This document shows, piece by piece, positions 1 through 8,477 of a stretch of DNA of 64,000 bases (position 1 is its first letter; each line of letters begins with the position of its first letter). Both the position numbers and the translations under genes were made by a program. Source of the stretch: Ruegeria atlantica (GTDB taxonomy: Bacteria; Pseudomonadota; Alphaproteobacteria; Rhodobacterales; Rhodobacteraceae). The stretch spans positions 496,001-560,000 of the forward strand of contig NZ_WQFE01000001.1 in the NCBI RefSeq assembly GCF_013033965.1. Direction: 5' to 3'. The notes beneath the pieces are model-generated. The model was given only the letters and a program-made list of their open reading frames with translations, did no database searches and was not told where the DNA came from.

Positions 1-1
1 T

Positions 2-127
2 GGAATGGCCGCTTCGGCTGGTTATCTGCCGAATGCTACCTCAGGTTTCTGGGCACACATCAGCGGCCATTACATCACGAGTGATCAGCGAACGGGAGGA
101 AATCTAGGCGGTAACTTCACGATTTAA
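2..127 (+). CDS. C-terminal 41 residues of an unidentified protein (cut by window edge)
   Basis: An open frame enters from the left edge and stops at 125-127. The visible tail is rich in Gly, Ser, Thr and aromatic residues and ends NLGGNFTI. It converges on the minus-strand glycosylase gene. Too little is visible to name a family. The composition would suit the end of a secreted or surface protein, but this is a guess, and the frame could also be fortuitous. Confidence 0.3.
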   Translation, partial: GMAASAGYLPNATSGFWAHISGHYITSDQRTGGNLGGNFTI

Positions 128-186
128 CATAATGGCGCTTACAGACGTTGAACCGCCACACAACCCGTTGCGTCTCCGATTGCGGA

Positions 187-888
187 CTAACCCGACCTGA
201 CCGGAACATTCCTGCAAAGATCGCGTATAGGACATAGAGAGCATACTGGCCGGATTGGACGACACAATCTTTGGCCAAGCATTTTAACAAGCTGATGATG
301 ATCGTCGAAATCTCCTGCGTTCCAATCGTGGGGTAACAGTGGAACCAGTCGGTCATAAGCCTCCACGGTACTATCACACTGCCCGATCAGACCGAGGCGC
401 TTGAGGACACGCAAATGGTGGGTGTCAAGAACAAGGGCAGGTTTTCTGAGCGTGCTAAAGTTTAGGACCGTTGCAGCTGTTTTTCGACCAACTCCCGGCA
501 GCTGCTCCAACCAATAGAGTGCGGAACTCACCGAAAACGCCCCAAGAAAATCGAGCGTGAGCGCGCTTTGACATGCCGTGATTGCCTGAAGCGCCTCTTT
601 AAGCCTCCGCGCCTTAACGTCGCAAAATGTGACGTCAGAGATTAAATACCGAATTTCAGTGGCAGGCGCATCCCGAAGGCGTTCCCAATCAACAAATCGC
701 TGCCGAAGGCGGAGAAATGCGGCGGCCGAAACCTCTCCGCGGGTCTTCCCACCTATGAGCCCCATGACCAATTGCGACACCGGATCCAGCAGGAAATACA
801 GCCTAGGTTGACCAAAACAGCAAAAAAGCCGCCTGTGAATTGTGATTAATCGGTTCGTGCGCTCGTCCGGCATCAAAAGCAACTGCAT
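187..888 (-). CDS. Endonuclease III-like HhH-GPD DNA glycosylase with [4Fe-4S] cluster
   Basis: A 233-residue protein of the helix-hairpin-helix/GPD superfamily, which excises damaged bases. The hairpin and catalytic Lys are in LPGVGRKTAATVL (about residues 129-141). The catalytic Asp is in VLDTHHLRV, matching the VDTHV motif of Nth. The C-terminus carries C-x6-C-x2-C-x5-C (CRPIRPVCSLCPIRDLC), the iron-sulfur loop of endonuclease III. The length is close to typical Nth (about 210-220). The sequence departs from canonical Nth in the N-terminal half, so it is probably a paralogue and not the housekeeping nth. Start: the first Met was used; a second Met five codons in is an alternative and no strong ribosome-binding site decides between them. 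Confidence 0.8.
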   Translation of the reverse strand: MQLLLMPDERTNRLITIHRRLFCCFGQPRLYFLLDPVSQLVMGLIGGKTRGEVSAAAFLRLRQRFVDWERLRDAPATEIRYLISDVTFCDVKARRLKEALQAITACQSALTLDFLGAFSVSSALYWLEQLPGVGRKTAATVLNFSTLRKPALVLDTHHLRVLKRLGLIGQCDSTVEAYDRLVPLLPHDWNAGDFDDHHQLVKMLGQRLCRPIRPVCSLCPIRDLCRNVPVRSG

Positions 889-1214
889 AGCGCGCAGTAT
901 AGACGAATTTAGAACAAATAGCGAACATTTAAACTCTCATACAATAGAAAAGAACATTTCCTTGGCAGTTCTACTCGCAATTTCGGAACCGCTGCCGAAT
1001 GCGGTCGAAGCTTCGGTTTCGACGTATTGGCAGTGTCTTCTCTCCGAGGTCCAATGGTTCAAGTCCCCCGCAAACGTGTACGGGCTATCCCTTGACTTCT
1101 AGAGGCAGCTTTCGCCCGGCTTCCGAACGTAGCAATTCAACGTCAAATATAATAATGTTTCAATATGATAGTCGATCTGCGCCACAGGATCGACATTCTG
1201 AAGGAGAGGCTAGA
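889..1214. other. Intergenic region without a recognisable gene
   Basis: This stretch separates the glycosylase start from the decayed sulfatase fragment. It is locally AT-rich around 900-960 and 1140-1170, as expected for promoters. Frames crossing it look random. A GGTTCAAGTCC string near 1052 resembles a tRNA T-loop, but the flanking arms do not pair. Confidence 0.5.
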
Positions 1215-1558
1215 ATGAAACTCCGGTGTGTTTTTTGGTGGCGACAAGCTTTGCCGCCTTACCGGCGGGCACGCAGGAAAGTCCAATTCAACACGATGCA
1301 GAGTTCTTCATCCTCCAGACACAGCATGGCCCACAATGGGTCCTGGATGACGCGTTTGCAGCCCTCCGAGACTCGAACAACGGCAAGACACCAAAAATCG
1401 ACAACATTTCGATCGGCGACATGGGTATCCCGGAGCAAAAAATCAGTCGTCACAGTGATACGCCGTGGCCGCTCGGGTCATCGAAGCCGCGTGAGATTTG
1501 GACAGAATTTAAATGGGTATCTGTATGGCAGGAAACATCATTTTCGCACTGGGCCTGA
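1215..1558 (+). pseudogene. Decayed N-terminal fragment of a secreted sulfatase
   Basis: An ATG at 1215 follows an AGGAGAGG ribosome-binding site and begins MKLRCVF. The signal-peptide-like continuation LVATSFAALPAG lies in another frame, entered through a run of six T at about 1229-1234, so a frameshift separates start and body. The body contains HGPQWVLDDAFAALRDSNNG and then IDNISIGDMGIPE. From memory this resembles the N-terminus of a subgroup of arylsulfatases (HGxQW...REQNGGKPPNI...DDMGFGEMGMPE), but the Asp-rich metal motif is degraded and the reading frame ends after about 110 codons instead of about 550. The Cys-type sulfatase signature is absent. I read it as a relic; the family call rests on a short resemblance. 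Confidence 0.45.
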
Positions 1559-1626
1559 TCGTTTCTCTGGGCACCGGGTTTCTTAGATTTCTTGGCGACA
1601 TTTCGCAAAGGCCGCTGAATGAATAA
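1513..1626 (+). CDS. Small hydrophobic protein, 37 aa (33 aa from the internal ATG at 1525)
   Basis: A short frame encodes one hydrophobic segment (NIIFALGLIVSLGTGFL) followed by a short polar tail ending RPLNE. It may be a single-pass membrane peptide or another remnant of the decayed locus. It ends where a 17-codon frame begins (ATG at 1619), which in turn touches the start of the outer-membrane protein gene, so the three frames are arranged as if translationally coupled. No strong ribosome-binding site is visible. Confidence 0.3.
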   Translation: MGICMAGNIIFALGLIVSLGTGFLRFLGDISQRPLNE

Positions 1627-1672
1627 GCAATCAGATCGGATTGCAGAACTGGAACAAGCGGAGGATCAATAA
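1619..1672 (+). CDS. 17-residue leader-like frame coupled to the outer-membrane protein gene
   Basis: ATG at 1619 encodes MNKQSDRIAELEQAEDQ. The TAA at 1670-1672 shares its last base with the ATG of the next gene (TAATG). The frame contains that gene's ribosome-binding site (GGAGG at about 1660). It could be a translated leader peptide or coincidence. Confidence 0.2.
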   Translation: MNKQSDRIAELEQAEDQ

Positions 1673-2424
1673 TGGTCTTGAAGAGGGTAACAACAACCAT
1701 CGCAATGGTCGTGATGTCCTGGATACCAATGACAACGGCCACTGTGGCCCAGCAGTCCGACTGGTCCTATGAAGCGACAATTTACCTGTTCATGCCTGAA
1801 ACGCAGGTCACGCAGGAAACAGCTCGGGGCGCTCTTGATGGAACGCTCAGTTTCTCTGACGCCCTAAAAAACCTCGATCTGGCTTTCATGGGGGTCTTTG
1901 GAGCCTCCAACGAGCGCTGGTCATTGTTGGCCGACTACAATTATGTGGACGTTTCTTTCAGTAGCGACACACTCGGCTCGGTAAGTTCCGGTCTGGAAAC
2001 CTCTCTGACAACTCAATTTTTCAGCGGCTATGTCGGCTACCGGGTCTATACCACCGATACATCGCAGGTGGACTTGCTGGGCGGTTTCCGATGGTTTCGC
2101 ACACAGACGGATTTCACCGTCCTTCCGGGAACGGCCCCGGGCCGGTCCGTCAATGTCGATGAAAGCTGGACAGACCCCATCATCGGAGTCAGAGCCCGCG
2201 TCACCTTCAACGACAGATGGTCCGGTACCGGCTTCTTTGACTATGGTGGCTTCAGCAGCGATAGCGAAACCTGGCAAGTCTTGGTGACCGCAGACTATGA
2301 AATCAACGACAGGTGGGTGATCCGAGGCGGGTATCGTTACATCTCTTTTGATCACGAGATTGACGGCAACGATTTCACGTTTGAACAGTCGGGCCCATTG
2401 ATAGGCGCAACCTACCGGTTCTGA
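1672..2424 (+). CDS. Small outer-membrane beta-barrel protein
   Basis: A 250-residue protein with a cleavable signal peptide (cleavage probably after TTATVA, about residue 25). A series of alternating amphipathic strands rich in Tyr, Trp and Gly follows, ending in ATYRF with the terminal Phe typical of BAM substrates. Repeated strand-like motifs (GYVGYRVY, GGFRWFR, IRGGYRYISF) fit an eight-strand barrel of the OmpA/OmpW size class. GGAGG lies at proper spacing before the ATG. Function unknown. No operon partner follows; the next gene is on the other strand. Confidence 0.75.
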   Translation: MVLKRVTTTIAMVVMSWIPMTTATVAQQSDWSYEATIYLFMPETQVTQETARGALDGTLSFSDALKNLDLAFMGVFGASNERWSLLADYNYVDVSFSSDTLGSVSSGLETSLTTQFFSGYVGYRVYTTDTSQVDLLGGFRWFRTQTDFTVLPGTAPGRSVNVDESWTDPIIGVRARVTFNDRWSGTGFFDYGGFSSDSETWQVLVTADYEINDRWVIRGGYRYISFDHEIDGNDFTFEQSGPLIGATYRF

Positions 2425-2488
2425 GGTTGAGTTGACGAAAATCAAAAAAGTCGTCGAAGTTGCACAAAACCGAGCCTTACTCAGAAAC

Positions 2489-2516
2489 GAAAAACGCCGC
2501 CCTGTAACAGGCGGCG
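2489..2516 (-). terminator. Rho-independent terminator of the DHPS operon
   Basis: On the minus strand a GC-rich hairpin (CGCCGCCTGT paired with ACAGGGCGGCG, one bulge) is followed by TTTTT. It lies 28 bp beyond the comE stop codon and closes the operon that runs from about 10.5 kb. Confidence 0.8.
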
Positions 2517-2544
2517 CTGGTTGATGTATCGTAGGCGGGGTTGG

Positions 2545-3102
2545 TTAGGCCCCTTGAACAGCCTTCATAAAACGGTCGCGTATGACGACCGGATCCATGG
2601 TGATCGGAGGCATCTTGGCATTGCCGCTATCGCATTTACTGACGATGATCGTCATTTGCTTTGCATCCAAGGCCTCTTGCAATACCCGACCCGTTTCCTC
2701 GGCCTGGCACTCGACAACGCGATCACAACCGGCGGCCTCTGCCATTTTGGACAAAGAGGTTTTCTGCCCAGCATAGGTCGGTTGATCTCCGGTTGACCCG
2801 TAAGACCCATTATCGATGATCAGCAGGATGTAGTTATCAGCCACATTGTTGGCGATGGTCGGCAGCGTACCCAGGTTAGTCAGGATCGACCCGTCACCGT
2901 CGATTACGATGACCGGCTTCGGCTGCGACAAAGCCAGACCCAGGCCAATTGACGACGCCAGGCCCATGGTGCCCAGCATGTAGAAATTAGTAGGCTGGTC
3001 ATCGATGGCGTGCAGTTCCTGGCTGGGGATGCCGATGTTGCAGACAACCAATTGATCCCGCAGGATTGGTGCGATTTCTTTCAGGATTTCAGAACGGATC
3101 AT
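2545..3102 (-). CDS. comE: Sulfopyruvate decarboxylase, beta subunit
   Basis: A 185-residue TPP-binding C-terminal half of a two-subunit decarboxylase converting 3-sulfopyruvate to sulfoacetaldehyde and CO2. The TPP/Mg motif is visible as GDGSILTNLGTL...LLIIDNGSYGS (GDG-xn-NN type). The start at 3102 overlaps the comD stop by 4 bp (ATGA), so the subunits are translationally coupled. An upstream in-frame Met would lie inside comD and was not used. The family also includes phosphonopyruvate decarboxylases; the DHPS genes in the same operon favour the sulfonate substrate. Last gene before the terminator. Confidence 0.85.
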   Translation of the reverse strand: MIRSEILKEIAPILRDQLVVCNIGIPSQELHAIDDQPTNFYMLGTMGLASSIGLGLALSQPKPVIVIDGDGSILTNLGTLPTIANNVADNYILLIIDNGSYGSTGDQPTYAGQKTSLSKMAEAAGCDRVVECQAEETGRVLQEALDAKQMTIIVSKCDSGNAKMPPITMDPVVIRDRFMKAVQGA

Positions 3103-3605
3103 TGGTCGCCATAGCCTCCCCAGAAATTGGCGTCGGTCAGAATGGCAACAGGCTTGTTGCACATGAATGTGTATTTGAGGATCGCGTCAAGTTCCTCGAC
3201 ATCCGCCTGGTGATGGAAGTGGTAGGTCGGGATGTTGAGCTGCGCCAGCAGCGCTTTGGTATGGACCGCCATTTCAACCTGACAGGCGATGGGTTCACGC
3301 AATTCGCCCCGGTAGGAAATCAGCATTGGCAATGGCATCCGATAATACTGAATCAACGTGGCCAGCGTATTGATAGCCACGCCGATAGCTGTGTTCTGCA
3401 TGATGATCGCGGGGCGTTTACCACCCATCCAGGCACCGGCGCACAAGCCCATGCCCTCATCCTCTTTGTTCGACGGGATGTGAAAGATGTCTTCATGCGC
3501 GTCGATTTCTTCAATGACACCCGCCAGTTGCTTGCACGGAACCGTAGTGACAAACGAGACATCGTTTGCCGCCAGATCGTCGGTGATCTTCTTGTCTATA
3601 TTCAT
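3099..3605 (-). CDS. comD: Sulfopyruvate decarboxylase, alpha subunit
   Basis: A 168-residue PYR-domain subunit. The conserved Glu that activates TPP is in NKEDEGMGLCAGAW (about residues 46-59), and GGKRPAIIMQN follows. Together with ComE it forms the active site at the subunit interface. It lies in the DHPS operon downstream of the uspA-type gene and overlaps comE by 4 bp. The product sulfoacetaldehyde would need Xsc, a reductase or a dehydrogenase encoded elsewhere. Confidence 0.85.
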   Translation of the reverse strand: MNIDKKITDDLAANDVSFVTTVPCKQLAGVIEEIDAHEDIFHIPSNKEDEGMGLCAGAWMGGKRPAIIMQNTAIGVAINTLATLIQYYRMPLPMLISYRGELREPIACQVEMAVHTKALLAQLNIPTYHFHHQADVEELDAILKYTFMCNKPVAILTDANFWGGYGDQ

Positions 3606-3653
3606 GTCCGATATGTTAGTCCTAATTGAGGCGCTTTGGGCGCGATTGACGGG

Positions 3654-4064
3654 TTAAAGCCTGCGGTGCACATGTACGGCGCAAGGCGCATGACGGACGA
3701 CGCGCGAGGCAGTCGATCCCAGAAAATAGTCGCTGACGCCCGGTTTGTGGGAACCAATGACGATGCAGTCAAATTCATTCTGTGTCGCGAAATCGATCAC
3801 CGTGCGGGCGGTGTGACCTTTGACAATCTCGGCTTGAACGCCTTCAAGACCAGAAACCTTTTCCCGCAGCAGGGTGCGGGCTGCGCGAAAGCCTTCAGCG
3901 ACGACATCTTTGTCGAGATAAGCACTGACAGAGCCCTGAGGCATCTCGTAAACGTGCAGAGCCACAATCTCGGCCGCTTCTGCGGACAGGGCTTTGGCAA
4001 TATCCAGGGTGTGTGGCGAAATCCCATGATCCAGCGCCATCGGTACGAGAATTTTTTTGTACAT
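3654..4064 (-). CDS. Universal stress protein (UspA family)
   Basis: A 136-residue single-domain Usp. It begins MYKKILVPMALD, and the ATP-binding loop appears near the C-terminus as IGSHKPGVSDYFLGSTASRV (G-x2-G-x9-G-S/T type). The start at 4064 has an upstream GGAGG, whereas the longer open frame would run into the zinc dehydrogenase gene. It sits inside the DHPS operon between the zinc dehydrogenase and comD. A regulatory or stress role during sulfonate use is likely but unproven. Confidence 0.85.
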   Translation of the reverse strand: MYKKILVPMALDHGISPHTLDIAKALSAEAAEIVALHVYEMPQGSVSAYLDKDVVAEGFRAARTLLREKVSGLEGVQAEIVKGHTARTVIDFATQNEFDCIVIGSHKPGVSDYFLGSTASRVVRHAPCAVHVHRRL

Positions 4065-4086
4065 GAATACCTCCGTTTCTGCTGAA

Positions 4087-5067
4087 CTAGACCCAAGGCG
4101 CGAGGATGATTTTCGGCGCGGCAACGGCACTCTTTCGCAAATCTCGAAAGGCGTCGGCTGCATCGGACAAGGCCCGTTCCTCAATCCAGTCCAATGGACC
4201 CAATCGGCCGTCAAATATCGCCTGCGCGGTTTTTCGAAAATCCTCGGCAGTATATGTATAGGTGCCGATAAACGTGATTTCCTGCAAGGTCATACGACGT
4301 ATGTCCAATCCGCCAACATCCTCGCCCAGACCCACATGTACGATCACGCCGCCTGGCTGCACGTGATGAGACGCAGTCGCGCGGGTTGCAGAATACCCCA
4401 CTGCATCGACGATCAGTGAAAATGTATCATCCGTGGCTTCGACAACATTGAAAGTGCCCAAACTTTCCAAATAGGCGCGCCGCACGTCATTCGGCTCAAC
4501 AATGACAACATCATCGAAGTCGGCAGCCGCCAGCGCCAAAGCTGCAGCCACCCCAATTGCGCCACCGCCAATCACCAGCGCATCACGTGCCATTCCCTGA
4601 TGCAGCGCCTCAAGCCCCAAACGAACTGCGTGCCAGCTAACCGCCAGTGGCTCAGCCAGGGCCGCTTGCTGAATCGTCACGTGGTCCGGCACCTCAACCA
4701 GATTTGCATCTGGCATGGCGACATATTGGGCAAAGGCCCCATCACGCGGCGGCATCGAGATAATCTGCCGACTGGGGCACAGGTTTTCCCGGCCTGCCTC
4801 ACACGCCGGACAGACACCACAAGTCACCAGCGGGTTTATCGTCACACGCGTCCCGTCGCGAGATCCACCAACGATTGTGCCTGCGGCTTCGTGGCCAAGA
4901 ACAAGCGGTGCCGGACGGCGCGCATCGTGGCCGAGATAAGCATGCATGTCCGAGCCGCATATCCCAACAGCTTCAACCCGGATCAGTTGCTCTCCGATAT
5001 CGGGTGCGGCATCTGGGACATCCTCATAGACAAGGTGCTCAACCCCCTGATAAACAAGCGCTTTCAT
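4087..5067 (-). CDS. Zinc-containing alcohol dehydrogenase, probable DHPS 2-dehydrogenase (HpsO/HpsP pair)
   Basis: A 326-residue medium-chain dehydrogenase. Catalytic zinc ligands are seen in CGSDMH and LGHEAAG. The structural zinc lobe is CGVCPACEAGRENLC, and the Rossmann fold is at VIGGGAIGVAAALALA. It overlaps the preceding SDR gene by 4 bp (ATGA). In DHPS degraders two 2-dehydrogenases, HpsO and HpsP, are proposed to interconvert the enantiomers of DHPS so that HpsN can oxidise the 3-hydroxyl. This gene and the adjacent SDR fit that pair. By gene order it would be HpsP, but I am not certain which letter belongs to which enzyme, so no symbol is given. Confidence 0.75.
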   Translation of the reverse strand: MKALVYQGVEHLVYEDVPDAAPDIGEQLIRVEAVGICGSDMHAYLGHDARRPAPLVLGHEAAGTIVGGSRDGTRVTINPLVTCGVCPACEAGRENLCPSRQIISMPPRDGAFAQYVAMPDANLVEVPDHVTIQQAALAEPLAVSWHAVRLGLEALHQGMARDALVIGGGAIGVAAALALAAADFDDVVIVEPNDVRRAYLESLGTFNVVEATDDTFSLIVDAVGYSATRATASHHVQPGGVIVHVGLGEDVGGLDIRRMTLQEITFIGTYTYTAEDFRKTAQAIFDGRLGPLDWIEERALSDAADAFRDLRKSAVAAPKIILAPWV

Positions 5068-5825
5068 TTTGCTGTAAATCCCCCGTCAACCATCAGAACT
5101 TGCCCGGTGACATAGTCGGACGCCCTTGAACACAGGAACAGGATTGGCCCGTCGATATCCTCCATCCGCCCATTTCGGTTCATACAGGTTTGTGCCGCGT
5201 TGCGGCTTGCCCGGTCGGGGTCATCGAACACGGCCTGCGTCAGCTCGGTCGGGAAAAAACCCGGCCCGATAGCGTTTGCGGTAATGCCGTGAACAGACCA
5301 AGCCTCGGCCATAGCCCGTGTCAATTGTCCGATTCCGGCTTTGCTGGCACCATATGCGATACCGCCGGGAAAAGCGCGCGTCGTCTGGAGCGAGGCGAAA
5401 TTCACGATCCGTCCCCATCCGCGTTCCTTCATCGCAGGCACCATGGCCTGACTCAGGAAGAACGGAGCGCTCAGGTTCAGCTCAAGGGTCTTGTCCCAGC
5501 CTTCGGTGCTCACACCATCGGCCATTTCGCGCGTGTTGATGCCCGCCGCGTGCACAATGATGTCAGGCGGGCCAAAACTGGCTGCGACATCTTTGGTAAG
5601 CGTGAGTACACGCGACCGGTCAGCCACGTTGGCGGCGACCGTCGCCACGCCATCTCCCCCTTCGGCCTGCAGGTCGTCCAACGCCTCACGTCGACGCGCA
5701 ACGCCGACCACGCGCGCGCCCGCTGAGGCCAATACCAGCGCCACGCGACGGCCGAGGCCCGAGCTTGCGCCGGTCACGCACGCCACCCGCCCCGTCAGGT
5801 CAAATAGCGTGCGCGGATCATCCAT
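5064..5825 (-). CDS. Short-chain dehydrogenase, probable DHPS 2-dehydrogenase (HpsO/HpsP pair)
   Basis: A 253-residue classical SDR. The NAD(P)-binding motif is TGASSGLGRR (about residues 18-27), NAG occurs as HAAGIN, the catalytic Ser is in VNFASLQ and the Tyr/Lys pair in YGASKAG, and it ends VDGGFTAK. It overlaps hpsN by 8 bp and the zinc dehydrogenase by 4 bp, so the three are translated as a unit. Taken with its partner it would racemise DHPS through the 2-keto compound. The family alone does not define the substrate; the assignment rests on position beside hpsN. Confidence 0.75.
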   Translation of the reverse strand: MDDPRTLFDLTGRVACVTGASSGLGRRVALVLASAGARVVGVARRREALDDLQAEGGDGVATVAANVADRSRVLTLTKDVAASFGPPDIIVHAAGINTREMADGVSTEGWDKTLELNLSAPFFLSQAMVPAMKERGWGRIVNFASLQTTRAFPGGIAYGASKAGIGQLTRAMAEAWSVHGITANAIGPGFFPTELTQAVFDDPDRASRNAAQTCMNRNGRMEDIDGPILFLCSRASDYVTGQVLMVDGGFTAK

Positions 5826-7125
5826 CGGCGGTCAGGTCAAACTGTTCGTCGGGGAAATACTTGGCCAGGCGCACGTCTGCAGCCCGCGCATGCCCTTCCA
5901 TGCCTTCCAGCCGGGAGATGCGGGCGGTCGCCTCAGCAATAGATTTCGACCCTTCCCGCGTCGCCCGCTGCCAGGTGACGATTTTCATGTATTTGTGGAC
6001 GCTCAAGCCGCCGGTATAGCTGGCTGCGCCCGATGTCGGCAGAACGTGGTTCGTGCCGGTTGCCTTGTCACCATAAGATACGGTGGTTTCTTCACCCAGA
6101 AACAGCGAGCCATAGCAGGTCAGCCGACCCAGCCACCAATCCAGATCCTCGGCCTGAACGGTCAAATGTTCGGGCGCGTATTCGTCCGAGCATGCCGCCA
6201 TTTCTTCGCGATCAGAACACACGATGACCTCAGCATAGTCACGCCATGCGGCCGCAGCGTTTTCCCGATTCAACTCTGGAAGAGAGTCAATCAATACCGG
6301 CACCAGTTCCATGACTTTCTGCGCAAGCGCGCGGTCATCGGTCACCAGCCAAACCGGAGAGTTATAGCCGTGTTCCGCCTGGCTCACCAGATCGGTGGCC
6401 ACCACGTGCGCATCGGCAGAACCGTCCGCAAGGATCAGGCTGTCGGTCGGCCCGGCGATCATGTCAATACCGACCTTGCCATAGAGAATGCGCTTGGCCT
6501 CGGCCACGAACTGATTGCCCGGACCGACAAGGATATTTGCGCGCGGTAGACCGAACAAACCATAGGTCATGGCAGCCACACCCTGAACGCCACCCATGGC
6601 CAGAATGCTGTCTGCCCCGCAGATGTGGGCCGCGTAGACAATTGCGGGTGCAACGCCTTCGCCCGGACGCGGCGGCGAGCAGGCTGTGATGTGGCGACAC
6701 CCGGCAACCTTAGCCGTGGTCACTGTCATGATTGCACTGGCGATATGGCTATAGCGCCCGCCAGGTACATAACAGCCAGCCGCGTCAACCGGGATGGCCT
6801 TCTGGCCAGCGACGAAGCCCGGGACAATTTCCATCTGCACGTCAGACACCGTGGCTTTCTGCGTCTCGGCGAACCGCCGCACGTTGTCGTGGGCAAAGCG
6901 AATATCCGCCTTGAGCCTTTCGGGAACAAGCGTGCAGGCGGTCTCGATCTCATCCGCCGTCATCAACACGTTGCCGTCAAACTTGTCGAATTTGACCGCG
7001 TATTCCAGCGCTTTGGCATCGCCGCCAGCCTCGATATCGGCAAGGATTGTCTTCACGGTGTCATGCACTTCCGAGGCATGAGATTGAGCTGTCAGGGTCG
7101 CTTTTTTCAGGTAGTCGCGAGGCAT
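5818..7125 (-). CDS. hpsN: Sulfopropanediol (DHPS) 3-dehydrogenase
   Basis: A 435-residue member of the histidinol dehydrogenase family that oxidises (R)-DHPS to (R)-sulfolactate in two NAD+-dependent steps with zinc. HisD-type residues are visible: zinc ligands in LVSQAEH and near EGHARA, the catalytic Glu-His in YAPEHLTV, and NHVLPTSGAASYTGG. It is clearly distinct from the true HisD at 58.5-59.8 kb, replacing VGGPNHV with ATGTNHV and GLSVMDFVKR with GLSVHKYMKI. Its neighbours (TRAP transporter, SDR, zinc dehydrogenase, ComDE) mark it as HpsN and not HisD. The ATG at 7125 has AGGA ten bases upstream and is preferred over the TTG at 7134. Confidence 0.88.
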   Translation of the reverse strand: MPRDYLKKATLTAQSHASEVHDTVKTILADIEAGGDAKALEYAVKFDKFDGNVLMTADEIETACTLVPERLKADIRFAHDNVRRFAETQKATVSDVQMEIVPGFVAGQKAIPVDAAGCYVPGGRYSHIASAIMTVTTAKVAGCRHITACSPPRPGEGVAPAIVYAAHICGADSILAMGGVQGVAAMTYGLFGLPRANILVGPGNQFVAEAKRILYGKVGIDMIAGPTDSLILADGSADAHVVATDLVSQAEHGYNSPVWLVTDDRALAQKVMELVPVLIDSLPELNRENAAAAWRDYAEVIVCSDREEMAACSDEYAPEHLTVQAEDLDWWLGRLTCYGSLFLGEETTVSYGDKATGTNHVLPTSGAASYTGGLSVHKYMKIVTWQRATREGSKSIAEATARISRLEGMEGHARAADVRLAKYFPDEQFDLTADG

Positions 7126-7137
7126 TTTCAGCAAGTC

Positions 7138-8466
7138 CTATTGGTAGATTTCAGGAAGCAAAGTGGTCGAAACCGCCGGTACGTATGCAATCAGAAGAAC
7201 CACGATCAGCATAGTTAATACGAAGGGTACAGCGCGGGCCGCAATCTTCAGTATGGACTCACCTGTAATGCCAGATACGACAAACAGGTTTAGACCAAGC
7301 GGCGGTGTGATAAAGCCAACGCCCAAAGCGGTGATCATCATGATGCAGAACTGAATCTCGTTCATGCCGATATTGTCGGCCAGCGGTTTCAGGATCGGAG
7401 CAAGGATCACGATATTCGGTGTCGTTTCCATAACGCAGCCGGCGGCAATCAGAATGCCGATCATCAGCAGGATCAGCAGATATGGGTCGTCGGTCAACGA
7501 GGTAATCGAGGCGACAAACCCTTGCGGTACACCCATGATCGCCAGCGCCTCGGCCAGAGGAGCGGAAAAGGCGATGATCGGCAGGATGACTCCGTTCACC
7601 TTTGCCGAACTGACCAGCATCGACGGGAAATCCGCCAAAGTCAGCGTTCGCATGATGAAGCCTATGATGATTGTAACGACCACTGCGGTAGCCCCAGCCT
7701 CGGTCGGGGTCAGGCGGCCTGAGAAGATGCCGTAGAAGATAATTCCCGGTACAATAAAGGCGTACCACCCGGACTTCAGCGCCTTGCCCAGATTGGCCAG
7801 CCACTCGCCCATGGTCATCATCCCGCCACCCTCATAGGCATAAAGGCGGTTCATGATGATGTTAGTGATCAGGATCGACACCAGAATGGCCAGGCCCGGG
7901 ATCAGGGCCGCCAGAAACAGGGTCGACGCAGAAATCCCCAGCACAAGACCGATGATGATATAGGCAATCGAGGGCGGGATCAGAATGCCGGTACAGGCCC
8001 CGGCCGCGACCAAGGCGCAGGCGTAGGGGCGCGGATACCCGCTCTCGACCAGACGGTTGATGGTCATGCGCCCTACCGCGGCCGCGCCCGCAGCATCCGA
8101 ACCCGAGATCGCGGCAAACATGCCGCAAACCAGAACAGTGGCAGAACCAAAACCGCCCTTGGCGAAACAGGTCAGCGCCTCGGCCACGTCCAGAAATTTG
8201 CGCGACAAGCCGGTACGGACCAACACGTCCCCGGTCAGGATGAACAGCGGTACAGCGGTAAGTGCAAATGCGTCGATCCCGGTAAACAGGCTTTCGCCCA
8301 CAAGGCTAAGCGGCAGGTCGCCGGACATGATCAACATGACGATGGCCGCAGACCCAATCGCCGCCCAGACCGGAACGGCCATGGCGATCAGCACAACGAA
8401 CAGAATGACAGGCAGGTAGAAATCCCAGCCCAGCTCCACGGTTTGATTGAGAGTGTTCCAGAGCAT
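7138..8466 (-). CDS. TRAP transporter large permease (DctM family), probable DHPS uptake
   Basis: A 442-residue hydrophobic protein with about a dozen membrane segments in the DctM/SiaM arrangement, including the conserved stretches GMFAAISGSDAAGAAAVG and GILIPPSIAYIIIG. It is the transport channel of a sodium-coupled TRAP system. It lies directly after the small permease gene (11 bp) and before hpsN (12 bp to the ATG). Its place in the operon supports DHPS as substrate and it corresponds to one of the HpsKLM components. Confidence 0.88.
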   Translation of the reverse strand: MLWNTLNQTVELGWDFYLPVILFVVLIAMAVPVWAAIGSAAIVMLIMSGDLPLSLVGESLFTGIDAFALTAVPLFILTGDVLVRTGLSRKFLDVAEALTCFAKGGFGSATVLVCGMFAAISGSDAAGAAAVGRMTINRLVESGYPRPYACALVAAGACTGILIPPSIAYIIIGLVLGISASTLFLAALIPGLAILVSILITNIIMNRLYAYEGGGMMTMGEWLANLGKALKSGWYAFIVPGIIFYGIFSGRLTPTEAGATAVVVTIIIGFIMRTLTLADFPSMLVSSAKVNGVILPIIAFSAPLAEALAIMGVPQGFVASITSLTDDPYLLILLMIGILIAAGCVMETTPNIVILAPILKPLADNIGMNEIQFCIMMITALGVGFITPPLGLNLFVVSGITGESILKIAARAVPFVLTMLIVVLLIAYVPAVSTTLLPEIYQ

Positions 8467-8477
8467 CTCAGATCCCC

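Noticed and set aside
1030-1080. GGTTCAAGTCCCCC string resembling a tRNA T-arm
   Set aside because: The five bases on each side of the loop do not pair and no D- or anticodon arm can be built upstream.
5818-7125. Annotation as histidinol dehydrogenase
   Set aside because: A canonical hisD exists at 58491-59792, and the DHPS operon context and substrate-site differences favour HpsN.
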